Source: Proteus vulgaris (GTDB lineage: Bacteria > Pseudomonadota > Gammaproteobacteria > Enterobacterales > Enterobacteriaceae). From it: a stretch of 64,000 nt of DNA. Under the pieces are notes generated by a model that worked only from the letters and a program-made list of their open reading frames with translations, was not told the DNA's origin and did no database searches. This document shows positions 10,147 through 21,682 of this stretch, piece after piece. The position numbers and the translations under genes were made by a program. How positions within the stretch are numbered: the first letter of the stretch is position 1; each line of letters starts with the position of its first letter. The DNA lies in the NCBI GenBank assembly GCA_901472505.1, contig LR590468.1, positions 620,001-684,000 of the forward strand, given 5' to 3'.

Positions 10147-10239
10147 TAGACCACCTATTAAATCTTAAAAATGTAATGAGAAGAATAGTCATACAGTAGT
10201 ATATTGTGGCATATTTCTTCCAAAAATATAGAGGATTTG

Positions 10240-10611
10240 TTAATTCCTTTTATTTTCCAGAATAAATAACCGATATTTCTGTAACATGGTAGCAAAATCA
10301 TCTAATCCACAAAATGAGATACTTTCGTTATCGTAGTAACTCATGCCTTCTTCCATTTCATCTGTTTCAAAATGCAGTGTATTGGCTCTTATCATTACTT
10401 CTTCATCATCAATAGAAAGGCTATATTCTTTACCAATTAATTCCCACTGCCTTTCACTGCCTTTAATACCTTCCATTTCTTCAAAAATTTGATCTATCAG
10501 ACTAATATCGCCCTGAATTTCATCATTCAACCAATAACCTATTGCTTCATGATCCATCGAAAAACGGGCTAGTATACCGCCAGTGAGATCTCGCTGAAAT
10601 TCATAATCCAT
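10240..10611 (-). CDS. yacL: YacL, UPF0231 family protein
   Basis: A 123-residue acidic protein of unknown function. It matches E. coli YacL from memory at its start MDYEF, at GSERxW, at EEVMIRANTLHFETDEMEEGMSYYD (about residues 70-94) and in the C-terminal CGLDDF. It lies immediately downstream of acnB on the same strand, as in E. coli, but a strong terminator separates the two. No catalytic motif is visible. Confidence 0.9.
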   Translation of the reverse strand: MDYEFQRDLTGGILARFSMDHEAIGYWLNDEIQGDISLIDQIFEEMEGIKGSERQWELIGKEYSLSIDDEEVMIRANTLHFETDEMEEGMSYYDNESISFCGLDDFATMLQKYRLFILENKRN

Positions 10612-10686
10612 GGTGTACGCCCCTTGATTAAGCTGTCGCTTATTGAATAAAAAACATCTTATTCTTATTATGACAAAAATAACAAA

Positions 10687-10712
10687 AAACGGGAGGCTAA
10701 TGCCTCCCGTTT
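10687..10712 (-). terminator. Terminator after acnB
   Basis: An 11-bp perfect GC-rich stem, AAACGGGAGGC with GCCTCCCGTTT, and a TAAT loop, followed on the minus strand by TTTGTTATTTTT. It lies between acnB and yacL. Confidence 0.9.
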
Positions 10713-10749
10713 GTTTATATAAAATACGTTTAAAGTAATAAATTAATCG

Positions 10750-13350
10750 TTATACCGTTGTTTGGAAAATAACTTGCTCCGCTTTGTCTGTATATTGTGC
10801 AAGTTGATCAAAGTTCAGATAACGATAAGTATCTTCTGCAGTTTCATCAACTTTATTAATGAAGTCCAGATACTCTTGTGGCTCAGGCAAACGACCTAAC
10901 AATGACGCCACTGCTGCAAGTTCCGCAGAAGCAAGATACACGTTGGCTCCTGTCCCTAAACGGTTAGGAAAGTTACGTGTCGAAGTTGAAACCACCGTTG
11001 CACCATCAGCAACACGTGCTTGATTCCCCATACAAAGTGAGCACCCTGGAACTTCGATACGAGCACCACTTTTGCCAAAGATGCTGTAATAGCCCTCTTC
11101 CGTTAATTGTGCTGCATCCATTTTCGTTGGTGGTGCAACCCATAAACGCGTTGGTAATTGGCCTTTGTATTGATCAAGTAATTTACCTGCTGCACGGAAG
11201 TGGCCAATATTAGTCATACAAGAACCAATGAACACTTCATCAATTTTACTGTTCGCTACTTCAGATAGCAGTCGTGCATCATCAGGATCATTAGGCGCAC
11301 ATAAAATTGGTTCTTTGATTTCATTTAGATCGATTTCGATCACAGCAGCATATTCAGCATCGGCATCTGCTTCAAGTAATTGAGGATCTTTCAGCCAATT
11401 TTCCATTGAAGTAATACGGCGTTCAATTGTACGACGATCACCATAACCTTCAGCAATCATCCATTTCAGTAAGATAATGTTAGATTGTAAATATTCAATG
11501 ATAGGTGCTTTATCCAATTTAATCGTACAACCAGCCGCTGAACGCTCTGCTGATGCATCAGCAAGTTCAAATGCTTGTTCTACTTTTAGTTCTGGTAAAC
11601 CTTCAATTTCAAGAATACGGCCAGAGAAAATGTTTTTCTTACCTTTTTTCTCTACAGTTAATAAACCATCTTGAATAGCGTAATAAGGAATAGCATGAAC
11701 TAAATCACGCAATGTCACACCTGGTTGCATTTTGCCTTTAAAACGCACTAGAACAGATTCTGGCATATCTAATGGCATTACCCCGGTAGCTGCAGCAAAA
11801 GCCACTAAACCAGAACCTGCTGGGAATGAGATACCAATAGGGAAACGAGTATGTGAGTCACCACCTGTACCGACGGTATCAGGTAACAACATACGGTTTA
11901 ACCATGAGTGGATAATACCATCGCCTGGACGCAAAGAGACACCACCACGGTTCATAATAAAATCAGGTAAGGTATGATGCGTTGTAACATCCACAGGCTT
12001 TGGATACGCAGCGGTATGACAGAACGATTGCATCACTAAATCAGCAGAGAAACCTAGACAGGCAAGGGTCTTTTAACTCATCACGCGTCATTGGACCTGT
12101 TGTATCCTGAGAGCCCACAGACGTCATTTTCGGCTCACAATATTCACCTGGACGGATACCAGCACGACCGCAAGCACGACCGACCATTTTCTGCGCTAAA
12201 GAGAAACCACGGTTACTGTCTTCAATAGTTTAGCATGACGGAACAACGTACTTGCAGGTAAACCTAATGATTCACGGGCTTTAGTGGTTAAACCACGGCC
12301 GATAATCAGAGGAATACGACCACCCTGCACGAACTTCATCAATTAATACGTCTGTTTTCAATTCAAAGGTTTCCAGTAACTCATTCGTTTCATGGCTACG
12401 GATTTCACCTTTATATGGGTAAATATCAATGACATCACCCATATTTAATTTAGAAACATCAACTTCGATAGGTAATGCCCCAGCATCTTCCATAGTATTA
12501 AAGAAGATAGGCGCAATTTTACCTCCGAGCACAACCCCCCCTCCCCGTTTATTAGGAACGAATGGAATATCATCCCCCCATAAACCAAAGTACAGAGTTG
12601 GTTGCTGATTTACGAGAAGAGCCAGTCCCTACAACGTCACCGACATAAGCCAGCGGGAAACCTTTTTTATTTAATGCTTCAATTTGTTTGATAGGGCCAA
12701 CGCTACCTGGTTGATCAGGTTCAATCCCTTCGCGCGCATTTTTTAACATCGCTAAAGCATGTAAAGGGATATCTGGACGAGACCAAGCATCAGGTGCGGG
12801 AGATAAGTCATCGGTATTGGTTTCACCAGTGACTTTAAATACGGTAACCGTAATTTTTTCTGCTAATTCTGGGCGCTCAGTAAAACCATTTTGCATCAGC
12901 CCAAGATTGCATAATTTGTTTAGCATACACATTGCCTGCTTTGGCTTTTTCTTCAACATCATAGAAGTTATCAAACATCAATAAGGTATGAGAAAGTGCT
13001 TTAGCTGCAATTGGAGCTAATTTATCGTTATCCAGAGATTCAATTAAAGCATGAATATTATAGCCACCTTGCATAGTACCTAATAATTCAACGGCTTTTT
13101 CTGGCGAGATAAGGGGTGATGTGGTTTCGCCTTTCGCGAGGGCAGTTAAAAAACCCGCCTTAACATAGGCAGCTTCATCAACTCCGGGTGGAACGCGGTT
13201 AACAATTAAATCAAGAAGGAATTCTTCTTCACCTTTAGGGGGATTTTTTAATAGCTCAACAAGTGCGGCTGTTTGTGTGGCATCGAGAGGTTTTGGAACG
13301 ACACCTTCAGCTGCACGCTCTGCTACGTGCTTACGGTATTCTTCTAGCAC
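10750..13350 (-). CDS. acnB: Aconitate hydratase B (five one-base indels)
   Basis: Bifunctional aconitase and 2-methylisocitrate dehydratase of the TCA cycle, with a 4Fe-4S cluster. The frame is broken at five places: extra bases in runs at 12892-12895, 12574-12579, 12323-12325 and 12066-12068, and a missing base at 12229-12231. Correcting these gives 865 residues, exactly the E. coli AcnB length, with continuous similarity. The N-terminal HEAT-like domain starts [16 protein letters not shown]; cluster cysteines appear in GSCMTNIGH and in [11 protein letters not shown]. Because every break is in a homopolymer and the rest is fully conserved, I read this as an intact gene with sequence errors, though a true pseudogene cannot be excluded from the sequence alone. 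Confidence 0.88.
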
Positions 13351-13849
13351 GACTGTCTCCTCGCTTCTTTGTCATTTTGTATAACCCGGCTGTCTGCACC
13401 CTGTCTATAGGATGCCAGGTCAGAGGATCTTTTGCTCGCATAAAACATAAGTGGTTGTGAAATTATGCCCAGCTAAGGGGTATCAGCATAGCAAATCTTC
13501 AACACGATGTTAATTCGTTCACATAAAAGTAACATTAATCAAATTCAAATATCCACTTATTCAGATTAAAACACTTAAACAAAAATATATAAGACGCATT
13601 TTTACCCAATTTTTTAGATAAAATACTATAAAGAATCTATGAAAATGAATAGGAATATGCGATTTATGATAAATTTTACGCAAAGAGTGACAAAAGATGA
13701 ATCATCCTATTACTCTGTCACCGTAATAGGCTTTTCTTATAGAAAATAGTGACCACCAATAAACCTAATCGTCTCTCACTTCAAAGAGGGATCTCATTTA
13801 AAGAGAAATAGGTAAGCCCTATTGAGTTAAAAGAATAAAAGAAAATATA
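13351..13849. other. acnB upstream region and cigR 3' flank
   Basis: About 500 bases without a convincing gene. The right-hand side of acnB should hold its promoter; no site was identified with confidence. An 8-bp perfect dyad, CCTATTAC with GTAATAGG, lies at 13706-13730 and is followed on the plus strand by CTTTTCTT. A weak 6-bp hairpin at 13807-13823 could end cigR transcription on the minus strand. Confidence 0.5.
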
Positions 13850-14326
13850 TTAATCAAACACATGGTTAATAACTGCTGCGATTATTGATGTTCCAATCGC
13901 GACCAATACTAAATCATTCCCTACTATTTTCCATTCATACCCTTGATAATAAGGTAACTGATTTAGCATATTACTTGGAATTGCTTTTTTCATGATCCCT
14001 GGAGGAAGCGGTTTTCCTCGAACTAAATTTTTAGCTATACCTGGGGGAAGAGACTGATAACCCACAATATTGTTTCTTATTGCTAGAGCCCTTGCGTCCT
14101 TATAGGTTAAAGAAACGGAAACAAGACCGTGACTATTAATTTTTATTTCTGACGAAAAACCGTCATTTTTATTAAAGTTTCTATCATTATCATTCTGATA
14201 ATGACGTCCTTTTTGATGCCCATTTCCATTTCCATTTCCATGAGGAGGATTAGCGAAAGAGCCTAAAGAAAATACCATCGTAAAAAATAATAGAAACAAG
14301 CGGAACGAAATGTGTTTACGCATCAT
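13850..14326 (-). CDS. CigR-family (anti-virulence regulator-like) secreted protein
   Basis: About 158 residues: a signal peptide ending near GSFA, a histidine, asparagine and glycine-rich low-complexity stretch (HGNGNGNGHQKGRH), then a conserved region with the paired motifs LPPGIAKNLVRGKPLPPGI and LPYYQGYEWKIVGNDLVLV. These motifs are those of the CigR family; Salmonella CigR is an anti-virulence factor, but the role in other bacteria is not known. Three ATGs are possible; the one at 14326 has TGGA eight bases upstream, whereas the first (14335) has no ribosome site. The C-terminal hydrophobic segment VLVAIGTSIIAAVI may insert in a membrane. Confidence 0.75.
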   Translation of the reverse strand: MMRKHISFRLFLLFFTMVFSLGSFANPPHGNGNGNGHQKGRHYQNDNDRNFNKNDGFSSEIKINSHGLVSVSLTYKDARALAIRNNIVGYQSLPPGIAKNLVRGKPLPPGIMKKAIPSNMLNQLPYYQGYEWKIVGNDLVLVAIGTSIIAAVINHVFD

Positions 14327-14454
14327 AGATATCATCCAAAAATGAAAGTCATAATGAAAATAGGAGAATTAGTGCGTAAGTACAATGTCTAATATTCCGA
14401 TAATATTTCAACCTAACGCATATAGCGAAAAACAACCTCATCTTAAATAAAAAA

Positions 14455-14482
14455 GAGCTAAGTCCTACAAAGAACTCAGCCC
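14455..14482 (-). terminator. Terminator after lpd
   Basis: On the minus strand GGGCTGAGT pairs with ACTTAGCTC (9 bp with two G-U pairs) around a 10-base loop, followed by TTTTTTATTT. It should end the pdhR-aceEF-lpd operon. Confidence 0.8.
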
Positions 14483-14529
14483 TTATCATTTAACCTGTTT
14501 TTATTAACTGTTTTCAGTAAATAAGCAGC

Positions 14530-15956
14530 TTATTTTTTCTTTTTCGCTTTTGGATTTGGCAGGTCAGTGATACTACCTTCAAATACTTCCGCAGCCATAC
14601 CAATTGATTCGTATAACGTTGGGTGAGCGTGGATAGTTAATGCGATATCTTCAGCATCACAACCCATTTCAATTGCCAGACCAATTTCACCTAACAGTTC
14701 ACCACCGTTAGAACCAACAATTGCACCACCGATAACACGATTAGTTTCTTTGTCGAAAATTAGTTTAGTCATACCATCAGCACAATCTGATGCGATTGCA
14801 CGACCTGATGCCGCCCATGGAAAGAAGCCACTTCATAGCTAACACCTTTCTCTTTCGCTTCTTTTTCTGTCATACCAACCCATGCAACTTCTGGTTCAGT
14901 ATAAGCGATTGATGGGATAACTTTAGGGTCGAAGTAATGTTTTTTACCAGAGATAACTTCAGCTGCAACGTGACCTTCATGAACACCTTTGTGAGCCAGC
15001 ATGGGTTGACCCACGATGTCTCCGATAGCAAAGATGTGAGGTACATTAGTACGCATTTGTTTATCAACATGGATAAAACCACGATCATCAACTTCAATGC
15101 CTGCTTTACCAGCGTCTAATAATTTACCGTTAGGTACACGACCGATAGCAACTAATACTGCATCGTAACGTTGTGGCTCTGCTGGGGCTTTTTTGCCTTC
15201 CATCGTTACGTAGATGCCATCTTCTTTTGCTTCAACCGCCGTCACTTTGGTTTCTAGCATCAGATTAAATTTCTTGCTGATACGTTTGGTAAATACTTTA
15301 ACCACGTCTTTGTCAGCAGCAGGAATAACCTGATCAAACATTTCAACCACGTCAATCTGAGAACCCAGAGAGTGATAAACCGTTCCCATTTCCAGACCGA
15401 TGATACCGCCACCCATAACCAGTAAACGTTCTGGTACGGTTTTCAGTTGCAGTGCATCTGTTGAATCCCATACTCGTGGGTCTTCATGTGGAATAAATGG
15501 TAATTCGATTGGACGTGAGCCGGCAGCAACGATTGCATTTTCAAAAGTGATGGTAGTTGTACCTTCACTACCTTCAACGGACAATGTGTGAGAACCAGTG
15601 AATCGTGCTTCACCATTAACAACAGTCACTTTACGGCCTTTAGCCATGCCCGCTAAGCCACCGGTTAATTGAGAAATAACTTTGTCTTTCCAGATGCGAA
15701 TTTTGTCGATATCGGTTTTTGGCGCATCAAAAACAACACCATGTTCAGATAATGCTTTCGCTTCTTCGATAACTTTAGCAACGTGGAGTAACGCTTTAGA
15801 AGGGATACAACCCACGTTCAGGCAAACACCACCTAAAGTAGAGTGACGTTCAACTAAAACTGTTTCTAAACCTAAGTCAGCGCAACGAAACGCTGCGGAA
15901 TAACCCGCAGGGCCTGCACCGAGAACCACTACCTGTGCTTTAATTTCAGTACTCAT
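14530..15956 (-). CDS. lpd: Dihydrolipoamide dehydrogenase (one-base deletion)
   Basis: E3 flavoprotein of the pyruvate and 2-oxoglutarate dehydrogenase complexes; reoxidises lipoyl groups with NAD+. The N-terminal FAD motif VVLGAGPAGYSAAFRC and the redox disulfide GGVCLNVGCIPSKALL are present, as is the NAD motif MGGGIIGLEMG. The C-terminal interface reads HAHPTLYES, carrying the catalytic histidine. The frame breaks at 14821-14823, where a run has three bases and needs four; correction restores SFPWAASGRAIASDCADGM and a 475-residue protein (474 in E. coli). Confidence 0.94.
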
Positions 15957-16128
15957 CGTGACCTCATTATTTATTTGTCCGGCGAGTCAGACGAAAATCC
16001 ATATTTAACACCGAGACTTACATACCGCATGCAGTTTACAGAAATGTTAATAAACTGAAAAGCGCTCTAACATGACGGATCTCACAACCTAAGATGTATG
16101 ACTGTAAAATCCATCATCGCAATCAGAG

Positions 16129-16151
16129 AAACCGGCGCTAAGCACCGGTTT
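16129..16151 (-). terminator. Weak hairpin between aceF and lpd
   Basis: AAACCGG pairs with CCGGTTT (7 bp, plus two inner pairs past a mismatch). The downstream minus-strand DNA is not T-rich, so it may attenuate or stabilise the message rather than stop transcription. lpd starts about 170 bases further on and may have its own promoter there. Confidence 0.4.
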
Positions 16152-16157
16152 AAATAA

Positions 16158-18017
16158 TTACATTACCAAACGACGTAAATCGCTCATGTACTGATTAATC
16201 AGAGTGATGAATCGAGCACCGTCAGCACCATCGATCACACGGTGATCGAAAGATAATGACATTGGTAGAATCAAGCGTGGTACGAATTCTTTACCATTCC
16301 ATACAGGTTTCATAGAAGAACGGGAAAGTCCCATAATCGCAACTTCTGGTGCGTTAACGATTGGTGCAAAACCGGTAGTACCAATACCACCAAGGCTAGA
16401 AATTGTGAAACATCCACCTTGCATATCCGCAGCTGTCAGTTTACCCGCACGTGCTTTCTTAGAGACTTCTGCTAACTCATAAGACAGTTCGATAATGCCT
16501 TTTTTGTTAACATCTTTGAAAACAGGAACAACTAAACCGTTAGGTGTATCTACAGCAATACCGATATTGATGTATTTTTTCAGGATCAGTTTCTGTCCAT
16601 CTTCAGAGATAGAGCTGTTAAAGCGTGGCATATCTGCCAGTGCTTTTGCTGCTGCTTTCATCACGAAGACTAACGGCGTGATCTTAACATCCAGTTTTTT
16701 CTTCTCTGCTTCTTTATTTTGCTGTTTACGGAATTCTTCAACCTCAGTGATATCTGCTTCATCAAACAGATTTACGTGAGGGATCATTACCCAGTTACGG
16801 CTTAAGTTAGCACCAGAGATTTTCTGGATACGGCTTAATTCAACTTCTTCAATTTCACCAAATTTACTGAAGTCAACTTTCGGCCAAGGTAACATGCCTG
16901 GTAATCCGCCACCTGCATTTGCAGGTGCTGATTCAGCACGTTTAATTAACTCTTTCACATAAGACTGAACGTCTTCACGTAAGATACGACCTTTACGACC
17001 CGTACCTTTCACTTTCGCCAAATTAACACCGAATTCGCGCGCTAAGCGACGAATAACAGGTGTTGCATGAACGTAAGCATCATTTTCAACAAACTCTTCT
17101 TTCGCTACTGGAGCAGTCGCTTGTGCTTTAGCAGGTGCTGCTGGGGCAGAACTTGCTGGCGCAGGCGCAGCCGGTGCTTGAGTAGCAGGTGCTGCACCCA
17201 CTACTTCAAAGGTCATGATCAGTGAGCCAGTTTTCACTTTGTCGCCCACTGCAATTTTGATCTCTTTAACCACACCTGCAAAAGGTGCTGGCACTTCCAT
17301 AGAAGCTTTGTCGCCTTCAACGGTGATCAGCGATTGTTCTTCAGTGATGGAATCACCTACTTTTACCATCACTTCAGTAACTTCAACTTCATCGCCACCG
17401 ATATCTGGAACATTCACGTCTTTTACCGCAGAGGCTGCGGGTGCAGATGCAGCTGGAGCTGGTGCTGCTTGAGCAACCGGCGCACTACCTGCAACTTCAA
17501 ATACCATGATAAGAGAGCCTGTGCTCACTTTATCACCGGTTGCAATTTTGATTTCTTTCACCACACCAGCAAATGGAGCTGGAACTTCCATAGAAGCTTT
17601 ATCGCCTTCTACAGTGATCAGTGATTGTTCTTCAGCAATGCTATCGCCTACTTTTACCATCACTTCGGTAACTTCAACTTCGTCACCGCCGATATCTGGA
17701 ACGTGAACTTCTTTCAGTGCGGCTGTTGCCGGCGTAGCAGCTGGTGCTGGTGTAGCTGCTTGTGCTGGTGCTGCTTGCGTGGCACCTTCTGCTTCAAAAA
17801 TCATGATAAGAGAACCTGTTTGGACTTTGTCGCCCACAGCAATCTTGATCTCTTTAACCACACCCGCTTGTGGTGATGGGACTTCCATAGAGGCTTTGTC
17901 GCCTTCTACAGTAATTAAGGACTGTTCTTCCTCAATACGGTCGCCCACTTTCACCATCACTTCGGTGACTTCAACTTCATCAGCACCGATATCTGGGACT
18001 TTAATTTCAATAGACAT
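16158..18017 (-). CDS. aceF: Pyruvate dehydrogenase E2, dihydrolipoyl acetyltransferase
   Basis: Core subunit of the pyruvate dehydrogenase complex that moves acetyl groups to CoA. The 619 residues contain three tandem lipoyl domains, each with the GDKASMEVP motif; the lipoyl lysines are K41, K140 and K237. Alanine-proline-rich linkers separate them. A peripheral subunit-binding domain follows at about 315-350 ([21 protein letters not shown]), then the catalytic domain with the HRVIDGADG motif near the C-terminus. It starts 12 bases after aceE. Confidence 0.97.
   Translation of the reverse strand: MSIEIKVPDIGADEVEVTEVMVKVGDRIEEEQSLITVEGDKASMEVPSPQAGVVKEIKIAVGDKVQTGSLIMIFEAEGATQAAPAQAATPAPAATPATAALKEVHVPDIGGDEVEVTEVMVKVGDSIAEEQSLITVEGDKASMEVPAPFAGVVKEIKIATGDKVSTGSLIMVFEVAGSAPVAQAAPAPAASAPAASAVKDVNVPDIGGDEVEVTEVMVKVGDSITEEQSLITVEGDKASMEVPAPFAGVVKEIKIAVGDKVKTGSLIMTFEVVGAAPATQAPAAPAPASSAPAAPAKAQATAPVAKEEFVENDAYVHATPVIRRLAREFGVNLAKVKGTGRKGRILREDVQSYVKELIKRAESAPANAGGGLPGMLPWPKVDFSKFGEIEEVELSRIQKISGANLSRNWVMIPHVNLFDEADITEVEEFRKQQNKEAEKKKLDVKITPLVFVMKAAAKALADMPRFNSSISEDGQKLILKKYINIGIAVDTPNGLVVPVFKDVNKKGIIELSYELAEVSKKARAGKLTAADMQGGCFTISSLGGIGTTGFAPIVNAPEVAIMGLSRSSMKPVWNGKEFVPRLILPMSLSFDHRVIDGADGARFITLINQYMSDLRRLVM
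17240..18017 (-). repeat. Three tandem lipoyl-domain coding repeats inside aceF
   Basis: The segments encoding residues 1-77, about 101-176 and about 198-273 are near copies of one another, with a period of about 290-300 bases. Such in-gene repeats can recombine and change the number of lipoyl domains; three is the number in E. coli. Confidence 0.85.
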
Positions 18018-18029
18018 TCACTTTACCTC

Positions 18030-20697
18030 TTACGCCAGACGTGGGTTTACTTTTTCAGGGTTGATGTTGTATTTATTGATTGCTTCTTCAACAACCTTCA
18101 CATCAATCTCACCACGTTTAGCTAATTCACCTAATGCAGCAACAATCACATAAGAAGTATCAACTTCGAAGTGGTGACGCAGGTTTTCACGGCTATCAGA
18201 ACGACCGAAACCATCTGTACCTAATACGCGATAATCATCAGCTGGAACATAAGTACGAACTTGTTCAGCGAACAGTTTCATATAGTCAGTAGAGGCTACA
18301 GCTGGTGCATCATTCATAATTTGAGCGATGTAAGGTACACGTGGTGCTTCAGATGGGTGTAGCATGTTCCAACGTTCACAATCTTGACCATCACGAGCCA
18401 GTTCAGTGAATGAAGTTACGCTATAAACATCAGAACCAATACCGTATTCAGTAGACAAGATTTGTGCTGCTTCACGAACGTGGCGCAGAATAGAGCCTGA
18501 ACCCAGTAACTGAACTTTACCTTTCGCGCCTTCCAGTGATTCCAGTTTGTAGATACCTTTACGGATACCTTCTTCAACACCGGCTGGCATTGCTGGCATA
18601 TGGTAGTTTTCGTTGAGTGTAGTGATGTAGTAATAAACGTTTTCTTGTTTATCACCATACATACGCTCTAAACCGTCTTGCATGATAACAGCAACTTCAT
18701 AAGCGAATGCCGGATCATAAGAGATACAGTTAGGAATAGTCAGCGATTGAATATGGCTATGACCATCTTCATGCTGTAAGCCTTCGCCGTTCAGTGTTGT
18801 ACGACCTGACGTACCTCCGATTAAGAAACCACGCGCTTGTTGATCGCCTGCAGCCCAGCATAGGTCGCCAATACGTTGGAAACCAAACATTGAGTAGTAG
18901 ATATAGAATGGGATCATTGGCAGATTGTTAGTGCTGTAAGATGTTGCAGCAGCTAACCAAGATGCGCCTGCACCTAGCTCATTGATACCTTCTTGCAGAA
19001 TTTGACCTTTAACGTCTTCTTTATAGTAAGCAACTTGCTCACGATCTTGAGGCGTATATTGCTGACCATTCGGGCTGTAAATACCGATTTGACGGAACAG
19101 GCCTTCCATACCAAAAGTACGTGCTTCGTCGGCAATAATTGGCACTAAGCGATCTTTGATAGATTTATTTTTCAACATTACGTTCAGTGCGCGAACGAAA
19201 GCGATCGTTGTAGAAATCTCTTTAGATTGCTCTTCCAGTAATTGGCTGAAATCTTCCAGTGTCGGAATATCCAGTTTTTCTTCAAAACGTGGACGACGTG
19301 CTGGTAGGTAACCGCCTAAATCCTGACGACGTGCGTGCAGGTATTTATATTCTTCTGACTCTTTATCAAAAGTAATATAAGGCAGATCTTTGATCTGCTC
19401 ATCAGCAACAGGAATATTGAAACGATCACGGAAATGGTGAACGCCATCCATGTTCATTTTTTTAACTTGGTGAGCGATGTTTTTACCTTCTGCCGTTTCA
19501 CCCATACCATAACCTTTAATGGTTTGAGCTAAAATAACAGTTGGTTTGTTTTGAGTATCTTTTGCTTTTTGGAATGCGGCAAAGACTTTCTTCGGATCGT
19601 GCCCACCACGGTTTAATGCCCAGATCTCATCATCAGTCATATCTTTAACTAATGCGGCAGTTTCTGGGTAACGGTTGAAGAAGTGCTCACGAACATAAGC
19701 GCCATCACGAGATTTAAAGGTCTGGTAGTCACCATCCAGAGTTTCATTCATTAATTGAATGAGTTTACCTGAAGTGTCTTTACGCAGAAGCTCATCCCAA
19801 CGATCGCCCCACATTACTTTGATAACGTTCCAGCCAGCACCTGCAAAGATACCTTCTAGTTCATTAACAATTTTGCCGTTACCTGTAACAGGGCCATCAA
19901 GACGCTGTAAGTTACAGTTAACAACGAAGCACAGGTTATCTAATTTTTCGCGAACTGCGATGGTGATTGCACCTTTAGATTCTGGCTCGTCCATTTCGCC
20001 ATCGCCTAAGAACGCATAAACAGTTTGTTTAGTTGTGTCTTTTAAGCCACGGTGATTTAAATATTTCAAGAACTTAGCTTGATAAATCGCAGATAGAGGC
20101 CCCAGACCCATAGAAACTGTTGGGAACTGCCAGAATTCAGGCATTAATTTAGGATGTGGATAAGAAGATAAGCCTTTACCACCAATTTCTTGACGGAAGT
20201 TGTTTAATTGCTCTTCTGTTAAACGACCTTCTAAGAATGCACGTGCATAGATACCTGGGGAAATATGACCTTGGAAGTAAACCAAATCACCGCCATCAGT
20301 TTCATTTTTGCGCACGGAAGAAGTGATTAAAGCACACTTCATATAATGTTGCAGAAGATTGGAATGACGCCATGTGTCCGCCGAGTTCCAAATCTTTTTT
20401 GGATGCACGCAGAACCATCATTACTGCGTTCCAGCGAATAGCAGAACGAATACGACGCTCTAATTCCAGATTGCCAGGGTAAGCGGGTTCATCTTCAGCA
20501 GGAATGGTATTGATATAATCACTGTGTACAGAGCCACCTAAAGCAATATTAAGACCGCCATTACGGGCTTGTTTTAATACCTGATCAATCAGGAACTGTG
20601 CACGCTCAACACCTTCTTCACGGATGACCGAGTCGATCGCTTGTAACCAGTCGCGAGTTTCGATCGGATCCACGTCATTTTTCAGCATATCTGACAT
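18030..20697 (-). CDS. aceE: Pyruvate dehydrogenase E1 (one-base insertion)
   Basis: Homodimeric thiamine-diphosphate enzyme that decarboxylates pyruvate and acetylates E2. The N-terminus reads NDVDPIETRDWLQAIDSVIREEG, as in E. coli (about residues 7-29). The thiamine-diphosphate motif begins GDGEMDEPES and ends in the NCNLQRLDGPV segment. The frame breaks at 20305-20309, a five-base run that needs four; correction joins FFRAQ to NETDGGDLVYF and yields 888 residues (887 in E. coli). The gene is essential for aerobic growth on sugars without acetate, so the break is probably an error. Confidence 0.95.
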
Positions 20698-20741
20698 GGT
20701 GTATTCCTTATCTGTTATCTGTTTTTAATGGTTATGGGAGC

Positions 20742-20827
20742 CTATCTTCCCGTTATACCCATTTGATATGACGGGAAGATAGACCCTGCTGTTATTACCG
20801 CTATCCCTGAAAATGACAGGGAGATAG
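20742..20827 (-). promoter_or_regulatory. Two hairpins in the pdhR-aceE intergenic region
   Basis: A 12-bp perfect dyad, CTATCTTCCCGT with ACGGGAAGATAG (20742-20753 and 20771-20782), has a 17-base loop. Beside it a shorter stem pairs CCCTG with CAGGG at 20805-20821, with flanking CTAT and ATAG also able to pair. In RNA these could protect or attenuate the message between pdhR and aceE. No T tract follows either, so they are not ordinary terminators. Confidence 0.5.
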
Positions 20828-20860
20828 GTAGTACAGACTCAGCGGTCAGGATCTGTGCTA

Positions 20861-21632
20861 CTAAAATAAATCAGGGTGTTGTTGGAGCCGGCGCAAAGAG
20901 CGCTCACGGCGAGTATGTTCACGACTCATGTCCAACAAAACATCTTCAATAAAGGCTAAGTGACGATGTGAAGCTTCACGCGCGACCTCTGGCTCTCTAT
21001 TAATAATAGCCTGATAAATCTGACTACGATGCTCACTTACTGCCGTTAACATCTCTTTACGTGTGTAAAGAAACTCAAAATTCTGGCGGATATTTTGCTC
21101 AAGCATAGGCACCATGCATCGTAATAAATGCAATAAAACAACATTATGAGCCGCTTCAGTGACAATTAATTGATATTGCAATACGGCTTCAGACTCAGCG
21201 ACTAAATCACCCTTTTCATGAGCCTGCAAAATACAATCATGACTTGCTTTGATACGAGCGAGATCTTCATCAGTACCGCGTAATGCCGCATAATAAGCAG
21301 CAATACCTTCAAGGGCATGACGCGTTTCTAAGAGATCAAATTGAGATTCGGGATGTCCGCTAAGCAGTTGAGCTAAAGGATCACTAAAACTTTGCCAGAG
21401 ATTATGCTGAACAAAATGTTCCACCACCTTGGCGACGAAGTAAAAAACCTTTAGCTTCTAATTTTTGAATAGCTTCGCGCAATGAAGGGCGAGATACATC
21501 AAATTGTTTCGCCAGCTCACGCTCAGGTAAGAGTTTCTCTCCTGGACGCAGAGTGCCTTCTAAAATCAGATGCTCAAGCTGTTGCTCAATGACATCAGAA
21601 AGCTTAGGTTGGCGGATTTTTGTATAAGCCAT
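20861..21632 (-). CDS. pdhR: GntR-family pyruvate-responsive repressor PdhR (one-base insertion)
   Basis: Represses its own operon (pdhR-aceEF-lpd) and respiratory genes; pyruvate releases it. The N-terminal winged helix ([25 protein letters not shown] and [16 protein letters not shown], given by their ends) and a C-terminal FCD ligand domain are clear. The frame breaks at 21413-21416, a four-base run that needs three; correction gives [17 protein letters not shown] and 256 residues (254 in E. coli). The frame is open from 21647 but [14 protein letters not shown] at 21632 matches the family start. Confidence 0.93.
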
Positions 21633-21682
21633 ATTGCTGGAAACCATTATTGGATAACTATTACCTTTGTGATTGAGTTGTC

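Noticed and set aside
13263..13460. A 65-codon plus-strand frame across the acnB start
   Set aside because: It lies mainly antisense to the conserved acnB N-terminus and has no features of its own.
17215..18153. Serine and threonine-rich plus-strand frames opposite aceF
   Set aside because: They are antisense shadows of the repeated lipoyl domains and recur with the same period.
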